In this document: positions 46,014 to 60,745 of the stretch, in pieces
Position numbering within the stretch: the first letter of the stretch is position 1
Layout: every line of letters starts with the position of its first letter
Assembly: GCA_028023455.1 (NCBI GenBank)
Contig: JAQFVV010012446.1
Location: forward strand, 5,211,501-5,275,500
Length of the DNA: 64,000 nt
Direction: 5' to 3'
Source of the DNA: Epiperipatus broadwayi
Taxonomy: Eukaryota; Onychophora; Udeonychophora; Euonychophora; Peripatidae
Notes under the pieces: generated by a model
Database searches by the model: none
Told to the model about the DNA's origin: nothing
The model's input: only the letters and a program-made list of their open reading frames with translations
Translations under genes and position numbers: made by a program

Positions 46014-47388
46014 GATAAACTTTTTGTTATTTCAGTATTGAGTGTCAGACATTGGAGATTGAATATAATAAGTCATCTTTACTGCTTTCACTGCCATGAT
46101 TCAAATTTCTTAAAAATTCCTAAGCAATAAAACTATCATTATTTTTGTTACCATCATCATCATTATTAGTGGCAGTAGTAGTAATAGCAATAGTAGTAAT
46201 AGTGCTATTATTTTTATCTGTTTAGATTAGATGTGGTGATCACAATTAGTATGTATGTGAGATGGAATATACCTGTAGATATGAGAATGCAATGAATTGG
46301 TAACAGCAATGGATGAATAAATAATCCTCTGACCTTGTTTTTAAAAGTGTTTCCTAATTAAAGTATAAAGACTATGCTTTCTATATACAAGCTTCTCATA
46401 TACATTTAAATTAATCAGATTAAAATCAGAGCATTATGAAACATATCGAGACATATAGTTAACCATATTTTTAAAAATTATTTTCAATTACATCTGAAAC
46501 CAGAACATTCCATTTTAATTGTTTTATTTGTAGTCTAACGATGTGAGTAACATGATGAAAATAGACTAAATAACTAGATAAATTATTATAATCAATAAAG
46601 ATGCTTGCATGTATGCGATGGGGATTACTCCAACACATGTAAAAAAAAATTAGAGTAGGCATGCATTTAGAGACAAAATGTTTATAAATTATGTTTAAGG
46701 AAGTATATAATAATAAAAAGAATTAGAAGAGAAAAAAAGTTAATATTCTTAAAGAAATGGATAGTTTGTCATGTTTAAAGAGGAGAATCAAATATAGAAA
46801 AACATGGAAGTCTAAATTATATGGAAGATCAAACTTGATGATATATTTACATATAGAATATTAAACTATATGTGATTATAAAAAAATGGTTTCTAAAGAA
46901 AACAGTATAAAATACATAACCTTAATGCATTTTTAGTGCACAGTATTATTTTGACTAGCAAGCATTATATTTCTAAACATATTAGAGGAAATAATCAATT
47001 CTATTTTTAATTGTGTTGGTTCATGGTTGCATTCAATTGGATGCTATTAGATTTTCTGTTCATTTTCAAATGTGTATTATTAATCCCTTTGAATTCTGAC
47101 ATTTTCTATTGATCACCTGGTGGAAGTTCTGGAAAATACTTAATTTTTCACTTCTGTATAAAAACTTTATTTTATAGTAAAACTCAATAAATCGGAATTG
47201 ATTTTTTTTTAATTTAATTTTATATATAACTAATATTTAAAAAAATTATATTTGAACTTTATAAATATTTAAAAGCTGAAATGTAAATAAAAACAACAAA
47301 TGTAAACTTCACCAACAATGTATATGTAAACACTCTTTCAGAAAATGAATGAATTCTTTTTTGTTGTTTTCCAGGTTTGTGATGGTAT
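46014..47388. other. AT-rich sequence with a short trinucleotide tract
   Basis: A degenerate ATC/ATT/AGT trinucleotide tract lies at about 46150-46215. No gene recognised. Confidence 0.4.
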
Positions 47389-47787
47389 TCTAGCTGTATT
47401 TTTATATCGAACTATTTCCATCATCTAATATGTGCCTTTGGCAGGATGGCTGTTGGTTAGAGAGTTACATTAAAAATTCAATAATCAAGAATCTAAGGAC
47501 CCAGGTTCAAATCCCATGCTAATACTGTCACTGGTCAGGCCAGCAACACCTGAAGAGGGGAGAAAAATACCTCTCGAAACATTGTGCAGATACTAACCCA
47601 TTTGCGGTGATATGAACAGTTTGTGCATATACTAGGTTTGTTTGCTGTGATATTACTAACAGTTGTTTGCTGTGATATTACTAACAGTTGAATGCATTTG
47701 GAATATTTAAATAAAATTAAACTTTTCTAAAGACATTCAACACACATATAAGATGGTGGAAATAGTCCAATATAAAAATACAATTCT
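47389..47787. repeat. Interspersed repeat with inverted ends, family F, copy 1
   Basis: The left end CTATTTCCATCATCTAATAT and right end ATATAAGATGGTGGAAATAG are inverted copies, flanked by GTATTTTTATATCG and CAATATAAAAATAC. Inside lie GGACCCAGGTTCAAATCCC (box B-like) and CACTGGTCAGGCCAGCAACA. The second copy is at 61.14-61.59 kb. Confidence 0.7.
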
Positions 47788-50374
47788 TTTTTATTTATTT
47801 TTTAATGTAAATGAATGAATGAATGTGGATTTATGATAAACCTATCAAATTTTGCTTTAAAATCTGATATTTGCTTTATAGTTATTAAAATATTTGAAAA
47901 ATTCTAAGACTTTTTGACAAGTGATGACATTACACAATGTTTCACATAAAGCATGATAAAAAAAAAAAGGAACCCTTTTAAAAAAAATATTTTCTTCAAG
48001 AACCATATAGTAAAGACTATTGATATTTGTTGACTGCCCATAAGATACTGAACTCTTCAGCATTTCTTTTCCAATTAAAAAAATCAGTATTGCTCTACTT
48101 ACATTGTAAAAAAGATCCTATACTAATATCAGTTATGGTGATAGTATAAGAGTGATTTAAAACAATGGAACTATCTTACTTTTTCTCAGTGAAATACCCA
48201 ACAAATTCTAAATCAAACTTTTCTTATTTTTCATTTACTACTAATACACTTAATGCAATTATCTTTAGTTTTAAAGGATTAAAATATAATCAAACATCCT
48301 TTCATATTCTAGAAATGCATTAATAATATAAGAACCTTTTTGGTTTTATTATATATATATAATACTTCACGATTAAGACTCATGCAACTGTTACAATAGG
48401 TAATTAAAATATCCTCTAGCCATGTTATAAGACAATTTTTGTGAGGAAAGACCGGTCCATCATTACCTCATTTTCTTAAATAGAGTTATGTCTGAAACAC
48501 ATTAATGTTAACCTTCAATTTATCATTTGGAATGATTTTATCCATAATATTATTATTAACTGATGTAAGTAACTGGTGAACAAAAGCTCCTATTATAATC
48601 ATAATATCTTTATTTTTGAGGAAATTGAAGCTATATATGACAGGCTCATTCTAGTTTATTTTTTAAAATTGTATTTATATTCAATTTTAACTTTTTATTA
48701 AATCTCTTCGCATATTGAAAAAATGTGTGCTTGAATCCATTTGCTATTAGCTCGGCAAACGGGTATGGAATCATTCTCAATAAACATAGCTCAAATTTCA
48801 AAACTTAGAGATACCTTTAATTTATAAACCTAAATTTGTGGGAAATGTTCTGCTAAATATAGTGCAATAGACAAGTGCCCCGACTTTAGAACTTAAGGTC
48901 TATGGATCGCGGCTCCATGGTATCACTTCTGGTGTTCGAATTTCTTATAAATTTCCAACAATAACCCATTCGATTATCAATACTGTGGAAACACAGAGAC
49001 AATTCAATATATATCATAAATAATACAAACATAATTGAACATAGAAAACAACGTTAAAACGGCTTTAAAGTTTATTAAAAAGTAATGATAACATTTGGAA
49101 TTAGAGAATTCAAAGATGACCGCGCATAACCGATGTTTTTACTAGTCGATGAATGTTCGCCAAATTGTACAGGTGATCTCTTTTTGTGAAAGCAGGTTTG
49201 CTTTTCACCAGAATGCTTTTAACATATAAAAAGTACTTAAGGTGAAATACATTTTCACAAAAGAAAGGTGTCTAAACACCTTATGCGTATAATTAACTGT
49301 AATACGAAAGCGACAGTTGATTTTATTATTTCCAAGTCAAAAGTTTTATTTTTTGCGTAACAAATGAATTCATTGAATTCAAAAGTAGAACACGTAGTGT
49401 GATGAATTAATGAGTAAAGTGACAAAATACTTCCCTTTCAGGGAAAAAAAATTTTCGGAATTGTTTAAAAATTAAAAAGCTCTTAGTTATACCAAGTATT
49501 TATATCATTCGTGCAAGAAATATATTATCTAATGACACAATCTATAGTAAATTGTCGTAATACTGACACTTAATATAATAAAAATACTGTTGTGGTCCAG
49601 ATTAATAAATAATAAGTCAATTTATATGATTGAATCAGCTTTTATATATATAAGAATTAGAAAAATATTACACATTCAATAAGTTTTAAATAAAATGTTC
49701 AGTCGTTGTAATAAGTAGAGTTAAGCTTTTATTAATTTTTTATTTACGTATTTATTTTACAAATATTTGTCGTGTATTTATGTGTCAGTACATTTAGGAA
49801 TAACAAGAAGGATCAAAGACAAAATACTTGGGTGAGAAAACAAACAATACCATTGACATTATTTAAAAGAATTATAATGTTAACTAAACTGGATTCAAAC
49901 ATTAGATCATGGCATACCTTTTTTAAAGCATAGAATGAGCTTTATTTAATTTCCTTCAAAGTCCAAAAAGTCTTGGCTAGCTATGTTGAGTCATGTCACA
50001 AGATATGTAAGCAATACACTTTCCCCATAAATAAAAATATATATCAAATAGTTAATTGATCAGGAGATTACATGCCATTCAAATACCAGAAGTGATAGGT
50101 AGATATTTGATTCCGGAACAATTAGTATTGGAGTCTGTCTCTCTACATCCCTACATTAAACACATGGATCAACAAATAGACATAGTTAGCTGCTCACAAT
50201 GACATGAACATTAAGGTTAAATTTAATATAGAAGGCTCTAGTTCTTGATCCCAGAACTGTACCATTAAACTAAACTGGGCAGGCAAAAAACAAAATCAAA
50301 ACTTAAAAAAAATTGATTCAACAGCACTTTTGAATGAAATTTTGGAATAATCCCAAGTATTTTAATTTTAAGCA
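47788..50374. other. AT-rich sequence, no supportable gene
   Basis: About 2.6 kb. The stretch around 48900-49320 has slightly more CpG than average but no frame of note. Confidence 0.4.
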
Positions 50375-50570
50375 ACCAATTAATATTTCTACCACTATTG
50401 TTATTAGTACTACTACTGCTGCTGTTACTACTTTATTGCTACTGTTGCTATTGATACTACTACATTACTGCTGCTGCTTTTGTTGCTACTTCTACTATTG
50501 CTGCTTCTACTGCTACTACTACCACTATAACTACTACTACTACTACTATTATTACTATTATTATATCATT
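50375..50570. repeat. Compound trinucleotide repeat (TAC/TGC/TTG/TAT)
   Basis: Mixed triplets in one phase, for example ACTACTACTGCTGCTGTTAC. It ends in (ACT)n and (ATT)n. Confidence 0.9.
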
Positions 50571-51169
50571 TAAAAATATTAGTTCTCCTATACATGGTTT
50601 CTAACAGACAATCCACTGAACCAAACTTGGTACATATATTAGATATCATAACCCAAGCTATTGACTCCCAAAGTCAATTTGAAATTATTTTCTTTGATTT
50701 ATGTAAAATTTTTGATGAAGTAGATCATAAAATTCTACTAACGAACACAGACAAAATTGGTTTATCAATATTTTTTTTATGACTTCTAAATTCTAGTCTT
50801 ATTAATTTTTCTGCATTCCTTTCCATTAAGAACTATGGCTTGTTTACTTCAGAAATAGTATGATCGTCTGTTGCTTTAGATCACTGTTTTAGTATTACCT
50901 TAACTGATATGATTTTTTAAATAATAGCTTTATTAATTTCAAACAAAGTCTGAAGAGGTAAATATCTTACAGATTGTTGACAAATATCAATTGTCTTTAC
51001 TATATTGGTTTGGGATAGAAATGAATTCCTCCAAAGGCATTTCTTTTTTTGGATTAAAAAATATGATTTTTAACATGTTTATCAAATATTTCTAATTACA
51101 TCAGCACACTTATTGGTTGATAATTATTTAAAAATCACAGAAAACACATACACACTTTAATCACATTCA

Positions 51170-51491
51170 TTTATTAAACAAGGCAACAGAGTAATCAATG
51201 GATGCCAGAAGGCTTGTGCATAAAATCCCTATCTACTGCCTACTCATCCATTATCCTCAGATTCTAAGTGCAATGCTCTCAGATCCAAGCCTCCTCACTG
51301 ACAAAGGCCACAAGCCAGAAACTAGTATGGGGATAATGAATGAGTAGGCACTAGATAGGGATTTTATGCACAAGCCTTCTGGCATCTATTGATTACTCTG
51401 ATTGGCACAGGGTAGCACTACTGTATGGAGAGTTTTGCCTTGTTTAATAACAATTATGTGATAGTATAAGAGATGGTGATCATGTGATGTT
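51170..51491. repeat. Fold-back element, family A, copy 7, inside the LINE
   Basis: Right half complete: ATGCACAAGCCTTCTGGCAT, GTACACTACTGTATGG-type terminus, AACAATTATGTGATAG and GATGGTGATCATGTGATGTT. In the left half AAACAAGGCAACAGAGTAAT shows loss of about 40 bp (the part with ACTCTCCATACAGTAGTGCC) relative to the right arm. Confidence 0.85.
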
Positions 51492-52352
51492 AATTCATTT
51501 ATGTTTATTTTTAAAAATAAAAGTTAATAATCATGACTAATATTAACAAAGAAAATCACAACATGCATATCATCATTATCTATCAGAATTGGCACTTAAA
51601 ATCTTTTCAAATATTGACATAATTATAAAGCAAATATCAGATTTTAAAGCAGAATTTGATAGATTTAACATAAATTCATATTTATTTATTCACATTAAAA
51701 AACATTTAAATAAGAAAGAATTCGTTTATTTTGTGAAGGGTGTTTACTTTCATATCGTATTTAACATATTACATCATTTGTCCTTATTTACAACTCTCTT
51801 TTTCAATATTTGCAAAGTTCAAGTATGATTTATTTTTAAGAGTAGTTTTTGTTTGTAAATTAAATTAAAAAGAAATCAAATCTATAAAATAAAGATTTTA
51901 TACAAAATAAGAGGTTGAGAATTTTCAAAAACTTCCACAAGATATAACAATAAAAAATATCAGAATTTGAAAGGGGTAATTGAAAAAATTATGTGCATTT
52001 TAATGGAGATCTTTTTTCTTTTATGATATTTATAAATGTAAAATTCTCCAAGGAAATATAAGTTTTATTTTATGTGTATTTCATACCTTTGATTTCATAT
52101 GTATTATAAATTATATGTTTTATTTTATGCAGATGATATTAAAATATTTATAGAGATCCAATATGTAAACCAACAATATATTACAAAATTATATTAATGT
52201 CTTTTGTAATTGTGTGATGGCAACATTATTCAAATAAGTTTAAAAAATGCAATTCAGTATCTTATTCAAAAAAAGTTATGATTGGTAATGCTTAATATTA
52301 TATTATTGATAAGAAAATTATTAAAAGTTTCAATAAAAAAGATCTGGGACTT

Positions 52353-52494
52353 GTCAAGCATTGTTAGCTGAGAAGTCAGTGTAGCTACCTTGCAAGCAAG
52401 CAGTTGGTTGCAGACGGTTGTTGTGGTTCGCCTCCCGGCCGATGCTATGACATATGGGAAAAAATAAGAAAAAAAAGAGAAAAAAAGAAAAAAT
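52353..52494 (+). mobile_element. tRNA-derived SINE with A-rich tail and 16-bp target duplication
   Basis: The same 16 bases AAAAGATCTGGGACTT precede (52337-52352) and follow (52495-52510) the insert. That shows insertion by target-primed reverse transcription into the LINE, whose frame (KDLG...) is restored by removing it. The body, AGCATTGTTAGCTGAGAAG, CTACCTTGCAAGCAAGCAG and GGTTCGCCTCCCGGCCGATGC, is tRNA-like, with a box B-like GGTTCGCCTCC and a GCAT/ATGC acceptor. It is related to the tRNA-Gly-like sequence at 28.1 kb; both end in GACATAT. The tail is an A-rich run with G and T. Confidence 0.9.
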
Positions 52495-53112
52495 AAAAGA
52501 TCTGGGACTTATTATCACTAGTACATTTACATTTGATGATCATATCCACATAACAATTAATAAATCTTATAAAATTATGGGTATGATTTTAAGATCAAAT
52601 TTTTAATTTAAATAAGAAACATGTCAGTCATGTCTTAACATTTTAATTGCACCAGTTCTATATTATAAATCTGTTATTTGGAACTCATATAGTCAATCAA
52701 ATATAAAAAAGTTACAAAAACTTCAAGATAAATATGTTAAATATACTGTATTATTAAAGGTAAATGTTATATAAAAATAATGAGATGCATAAAAACAGAC
52801 TAGTACCAGGTACATCACTTTTGTTTAAATTAGAAGATATCATTAAAATATGCAACCCAAAAAATTCATTCACAATTCTAATTTTAACTCTAGATGTCAT
52901 GAATTATCTCATTATCTTCTTTGCGTAGATTGCAACTAGAATATAATAGCCTGTTTGTAGAAGAGGTTGATATACTTTCTTTAAACTATATGCAATTTAA
53001 AGATAAAGTAAAAGCAATATTATTATTTTGTTTTAATATGCTTAATGTGTACTAAATAATTTATATCACTTTGTAAATTCTTGCGGTCTCCAAAAGTTGT
53101 TTATTTAAAAAT

Positions 53113-53330
<218 letters not shown>

Positions 53331-53692
53331 ACCACAACTACTGCTGGTAGTAGTAATGCTCCTACTACTGCTACTGCTGTTGCTATTACTATTATTATTA
53401 TTGATAATATTATTATAGCAATAGTGTAAAAGATAATGCTAGTTGTCATTTAGGAATAAAATAAGATGGAATTATTATTATACAACCATATGTTTTATAA
53501 CAAAAGCAATTTAAAGTAACTTTAAATAGCAATGTCCTAATACAAGGGATCATTGAAAGTGGGCATATGCATAGTGTGTTTCAATGAAAAAGTGACTATT
53601 GATTAGTTCTCTCTCCAAGCTTCCTGCATTATCAGCCTTAAATCAACACTTGCGTCACACAGCAACATAATTTGGTTATTCACTGCAAAAAT
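53331..53692. other. Triplet-rich then AT-rich spacer
   Basis: No gene. Confidence 0.35.
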
Positions 53693-53759
53693 GTTAAAGT
53701 GCTAGCATGACTGGATCATAAGTTATAACATGAAATAATACTTTTGTTGAAAACCCATT

Positions 53760-54420
53760 ATGGAACAATATATTGACCTTGAACTTTGTTCTAAATTGAT
53801 TGAAATGGCTACTGAAATGCTTGAAATGATCCAAACCATGTATGACAATGAAGTCGTAAATCACAAAAATATTTCCAAGATTTTGTATATGGCAAGAGGG
53901 GCAATAAAGATTATGCATGACCAAACACACCAAAAACAATTGGAAATGAAGAAAATGTGCAGTAGTTTCCAAAATTCTTTGGATTGGAACCTACGTGCAT
54001 ATGAGATTCATTGAGGAATTCACTTGCATTCCCAAAACCCATATCCATTGCACTTTAATGGAAGATTTAAAAAAAGTCAGAAGCTGAACATGTGCTTGAC
54101 AATTGATCAAAAAATTGCAGGGGCATGTAAAGATCAATAACTTCTGCTCTGGAATTCTTACCAAATATTGTATAGAAGATATGACATGGTGTTTTCAATA
54201 TGAGCCATCAACTGAACATCAGAATGCAAACAGCAGGTCACCAGAATAAGGAAAACCAAATAAATTGTGAATGCGAAGGAGCCAAATCAATCAAAATTAT
54301 TATTCACAAACAATACATTCCTGAAAATCAGACTGCAAGTACTTACTACCATTTGGATGTTTGGATCACACTAACTACCATTTGGATGTTTGGATCATTT
54401 GTAGGCCAAAATTTTATACA
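53760..54420 (+). pseudogene. Mariner-like (DD34D family) transposase pseudogene
   Basis: Starts at an ATG with MEQYIDLELCSKLIEMATEM then LEMIQTMYDNE. This resembles the N-terminal helix-turn-helix of mariner/SETMAR-type transposases (MEQRxxxKFxxKLGKTxxE). After frame changes, pieces resembling FKxGxxD and NEENV can be read. Near 54180 comes DMTWCFQYEPSTEHQNANSR, equivalent to GDETWCFQYDPETKRQS around the second catalytic Asp; the Asp-Glu-Thr is altered to Asp-Met-Thr. Internal deletions remove most of the helix-turn-helix and part of the catalytic core. A 30-bp tandem duplication (ACTACCATTTGGATGTTTGG) lies near 54343-54400. It is inactive. A host GVQW3-type domesticated relative is the alternative source. 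Confidence 0.7.
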
Positions 54421-54462
54421 GAGTAACCCTGAATATCATGGCAAGGTTTACAGTGTTTGTTG

Positions 54463-57080
<2,618 letters not shown>

Positions 57081-57084
57081 AAAA

Positions 57085-58200
57085 TTACACCAAATTGCAG
57101 CTCAACAGACTAGCCAAAAAATAAACACTATCAATGGTTTGCTTTTAAGACAGATATATAGATAGGATTTAAAAGTGCTATTGACAGAAGTTATAGAAAG
57201 GACAAATGAATATGAGTTGCCATTATGTTTTGGATTTTAGATTATGAAAAGGCATTTGATTTTATAAACATTTCTTCAGTGATTAAAGCATTGGATCATC
57301 AAGGTATAGATCCAGGATATTGTCATATTTTAAAGAATATTTATAAAAATGCAACAGCAACAATTAGATTACATAATGATACTTGGAAAGTCAACATTGA
57401 GAAGGGTGTTAGACAAGGTGACCAAAACTTTTTACAGCAGTGCTGCAGATGATGTAGTTGTTTTTGCAAATAATACTTTAGAGCTGTAGGAAATGTTACA
57501 GGAGTTGACAGATGAAAGTAGGAAAGTAGGACTAAAGATAAATGTAAAAAGACTAAAGTAATGTTTAATCAATTTGCTCAAAATATGAAAATAAAGATTG
57601 ATTATGATGAATTAGAAGAAGTTAATAGTTACAAATACCTTAGTCAGATTATTAATATAGATGAAAACATAATGGATGAAATTAATCATAGAATTAAACT
57701 TGGTTCGAGTGCTTTTGGTAGAAATAACTTGATACTAAAAGAAAATATGCCTATGTGTTTGAAAAGGAAGGTTTTTAACAAATGGGTTTTACCAATTCTT
57801 ACTTATGGATCTTAGACTTGGACACTTAATTGAAGAGCAATACAGAGACTTCAGACCACTCAAAGAAGTAGATGCATGTTAGGAGTAACAAGAAGAGATG
57901 AAAAATGCAAATGTATGTGTAAGAGAACAAAGAGGTATTACTGACCTCATTGAAAAAATTAAAAGATTGAAGTGGAGTTGGGCTGACATATTGCTAGATG
58001 ATAATAGATAGACAATTGAAATCTTAAACTGGATTCCAAGAGATTGTAAAAGATCCAGAAAGAGACCACATGTGAGATGGATGGATAAAATAAGAAAGTA
58101 TGCAGGGATGATGTGGAGAAGAGAAGCTAAAGATTGGAGATGGATTGAACTTGAAAAAACCTTGACCGATGATGATGATCATATATAAGAAGACAGTATA
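57085..58200 (+). pseudogene. RTE-like LINE fragment 4 inside the GATA array
   Basis: Plus-strand order: LDYEKAFDFINISSVIKALD and YCHILKNIYKNATATIRLHN (RT palm), KGVRQGD, then an internal deletion joining directly to ADDVVVFANNTLEL (catalytic ADD). Next come KVGLKINVKKTKVMFNQFAQ, VNSYKYLSQIINIDENIMDE, MPMCLKRKVFNKWVLPILTY, and finally LNWIPRDCKRSRKRPHVRWM and KYAGMMWRREAKDW. It ends with a GATGATGATGAT tail, the usual simple 3' tail of RTE elements. Stops at several places and loss of the region between GVRQGD and the ADD box make it dead. GATA repeats resume immediately after. Confidence 0.87.
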
Positions 58201-58370
58201 CAGAAAGGTAGGTAGATGGATGGATGGATTGATGAATAAATATAGATGGAAGGCTAAACCCATGGCTGAATGCATAGATTGATGGTTAAATGAGTAGATA
58301 GACAAATACATAGAAAGACAGAGATAGATAAATAGATGGGTGGATTGGTGAGTGAATAGATAGACATACT
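58201..58370. repeat. Continuation of the GATA array
   Basis: GTAGGTAGATGGATGGATGG and GATAGATAAATAGATGGG type repeats resume after the LINE, so the LINE and the array are interleaved. Confidence 0.9.
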
Positions 58371-58946
58371 TATATAATCTATTAGAAAATCAAACTTTAA
58401 TTGTTTGATAAAGCAAGTCTTAGATTATCCCCCCCCCCCTTCTCCCAGTTAATTTTTTTATTTTATCCTCTTTAAGATCACAATTTTCTCTAACATCATT
58501 AGGTCGCTCTGACATCATTAGGTCAAACGTAAACGTTGCCAATATTTTTGCTTCTCCCTTTCCTTTTTTAAGGTACAAAAAGAAGTATGACACAATCTTT
58601 TCCTGTTTTTAGGTAATATTATACCTACTTATAGCTCAAAATTCAACAACATAAAATAATCCTCACCTAATTATTTTTCTTACTGCATTATAATTCTAAT
58701 ATAACTATTTTACGATTCTATTATTTTAATACGCATTCTGCCATATTTTAAATATTTGCTAATTGTAATAATATGTCCTCTAAATGGTTTTTATTTTATT
58801 TTTCGATGGAGAATTTAAAAATATTATTTATTTGTCTATTGCAAATGTTGTTGTTGTTGGTTTTAAATTAAGATAAAATTTGAAAAATTTTTTTTTTTTC
58901 AAAACATCCGCTGCAGTTTATAGCTAGTTATAATGAAATATCTAAA
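58371..58946. other. AT-rich sequence with fewer repeats
   Basis: A ten-C run near 58430 and no recognised gene. Confidence 0.35.
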
Positions 58947-59014
58947 GCAATTTATTGTTTGCTTATGTCAGCTGACGTCAGCAATTTATTGCTTGCTTGT
59001 GTCAGCCGACGGCA
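58947..59014. repeat. 34-bp tandem duplication carrying a CRE-like TGACGTCA
   Basis: GCAATTTATTGTTTGCTTAT at 58947 repeats as GCAATTTATTGCTTGCTTGT at 58981. At the junction, GCTGACGTCAGC is palindromic and contains the cAMP-response element consensus TGACGTCA; in the second copy it is GCCGACGGC. Whether it is regulatory is unknown. Confidence 0.7.
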
Positions 59015-59519
59015 AATGTTTTTGCAAACAATTCCAGGTTATAAGGTTTGGCTCAAACAGTTTCGCAATAGTTACCAATGATGTATTGAATCATAAGGAG
59101 ACTGTTTTGAACTATCAACATTTTAAATAATCACTAATAAAATAAATAATGTTTAGGGTTTTATTTCACATCAGTCATCTTTTTCCTAGGACACACTGTA
59201 TTTAAATATTAATCTTTATATCATAGTTCGTTAAAATAGTAACCCCACAACAATAATAAAAATATAATCAAATTTCTCATTTGAAATATGTTGAGTCAAT
59301 CTTATATATATGATGTGTGTTTAAGTGAGCTCCGGCATGTATTCAGAAATGTAATTTTCTGCACTTACAAAACATTTTAAAACAATAATTTCTAAATTTA
59401 AAATCAATATTGACTATAGCGCAGATTTATTCTAGCGAATATATTAAGTAAAATGTATTTGTTGTTATCATATATAATATATACTTAAAGTGAAATTATA
59501 TTACTACTTGAAAACTTTT
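59015..59519. other. AT-rich sequence, nothing recognised
   Basis: No gene. Confidence 0.35.
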
Positions 59520-60003
59520 TTTTTTTTCAAAAGTAACCTTTATTAGTTAAAAGATTACAAAAATTTTCGGGTACACTTACCCGTTGAGGATTACAAAGTG
59601 TTTAATGTTACATGGTAAAACAATTATTGACCAGGTTTATATAAAGTGCATATGCTCGATAACAATGATACCCATAAAAGGGTTACTATAATTTTGATTA
59701 ATGTGTATTTGTACATGGATAATAAACTCTTGACTCGCAGCTGAGCCATGTCAAGACCATTATAGGTATCTCTTTCTCCCAATTAACAGTCCAAATGTGC
59801 AGGGACCCCATTTGGTCTACCTGCCCAAAATTGGAAAGCCAACTAGGGAAAAACAAGTAACAAGCACAGATCTGCACTGCCCAAACCAACCTATCAAGGG
59901 CACAGCGGCCGACCAGAGCAAGAATGGCACTGAGACTTTGACCAGGTACCCTCCTGGCAGGTTTTCTATAATTACACATTCGGCAAAAAAAAAAATTATA
60001 CAT
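59520..60003 (-). pseudogene. Possible retrocopy or terminal exon with poly(A)
   Basis: On the minus strand a block of clearly higher GC (59700-59970) is followed by about 150 bp of AT-rich sequence. It ends AATAAAGGTTACTTTTG followed by a run of about 12 A, as at a retrotransposed poly(A) tail. A 101-codon frame (59698-60003) spans the GC-rich part, with no recognised domain. No target duplication was found; the right edge abuts another A-run on the plus strand. The alternative is the real 3' end of a minus-strand gene beyond 60 kb. Confidence 0.4.
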
Positions 60004-60010
60004 ACGGTAA

Positions 60011-60429
60011 ATGAATATGTATGATTTTTTTTAAAAAAAAAGTAGTTTTAATATTTGCGGAAAACAAATATTTACTCAAATTATTAATTTTGTCTGTCTG
60101 GGAATAGGTTAATGAACTTTAAGAATATCAAAACGACTATTATTTTTTTATTGTCTTTGAACCGTAATTATTATTTTCTTTTATTATTTATTTAAATATA
60201 TATTACCGAAGTTTTCTCATTTCAAAGTACAGTACTTCAATAATGAGAATGCAAATATTATTACAAAAGATTTATTCATCTACTTCGCGAAGCTTCCTAA
60301 TTACTAATTAACAATTATCAATCCAAAGTAATATAAACATATATATGTTACAACTTTTGCCTCGTTCTGAAAGATAGATAAAATCAATATCATTCATATT
60401 TGGATACAAGTATAATGTATATATTGAAC
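60011..60429. other. AT-rich sequence, nothing recognised
   Basis: No gene. Confidence 0.35.
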
Positions 60430-60745
60430 TGTAGTAGTAATTAGAGGGGATTTGAACACAGACTTTAAACTCCCTTCAGCTAGCTATCCACTCCATCTTA
60501 TATAGCCGATACATAAGCGCATACACAAAGAGATAAATGATCTTCAAAATAGCTGTTTGTGCCGAATTAACACCGATCATTTGATCCAGATCATCATCTC
60601 CCGCACATACATATAATCAGTGCTCAGTTTAAGACAGCAAATCTTCGAACTTTAATGGGAAGGCTTCAATCTTCTCCAACTTTCTTCACTCATCCATATT
60701 ATTGAAAATCTGATGATAAAATGATTAAAGTTTTGATGCCAATAT
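60430..60745. repeat. Single copy of the family C unit
   Basis: Landmarks in the same order as at 31-33 kb: GGGGATTTGAACACAGACTT, CATTTGATCCAGATCATCAT, CTCCCGCACATACATATAAT, GACAGCAAATCTTCGAACTT, GGGAAGGCTTCAATCTTCTC and TATTATTGAAAATCTGATGA. It retains more CpG than the cluster copies. Confidence 0.8.

Larger units (their letters stand above)
50575..53112 (+). pseudogene. CR1/Jockey-like LINE, interrupted and decayed
   Basis: Plus-strand pieces in order: RQSTEPNLVHILDIITQAID and FEIIFFDLCKIFDEVDHKIL (RT finger/palm; FxDxxKxFDxVDHxxL motif) at 50594-50782; LFYADDIKIFIEI (catalytic YADD) near 52120; KDLGLIITSTFTFDDHIHIT and LNILIAPVLYYKSVIWNSYS, then KKLQKLQDKYVKYTVLLK (thumb and C-terminal region) at 52500-52770; and an ending near 53100 with TTGCGGTCTCCAAAAGTTG. 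It is broken by a family A palindrome (51170-51491) and a SINE (52353-52494). The 3' end runs directly into (TTA)n. Many stops and frameshifts. The clade call is from motif similarity only. Confidence 0.8.
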
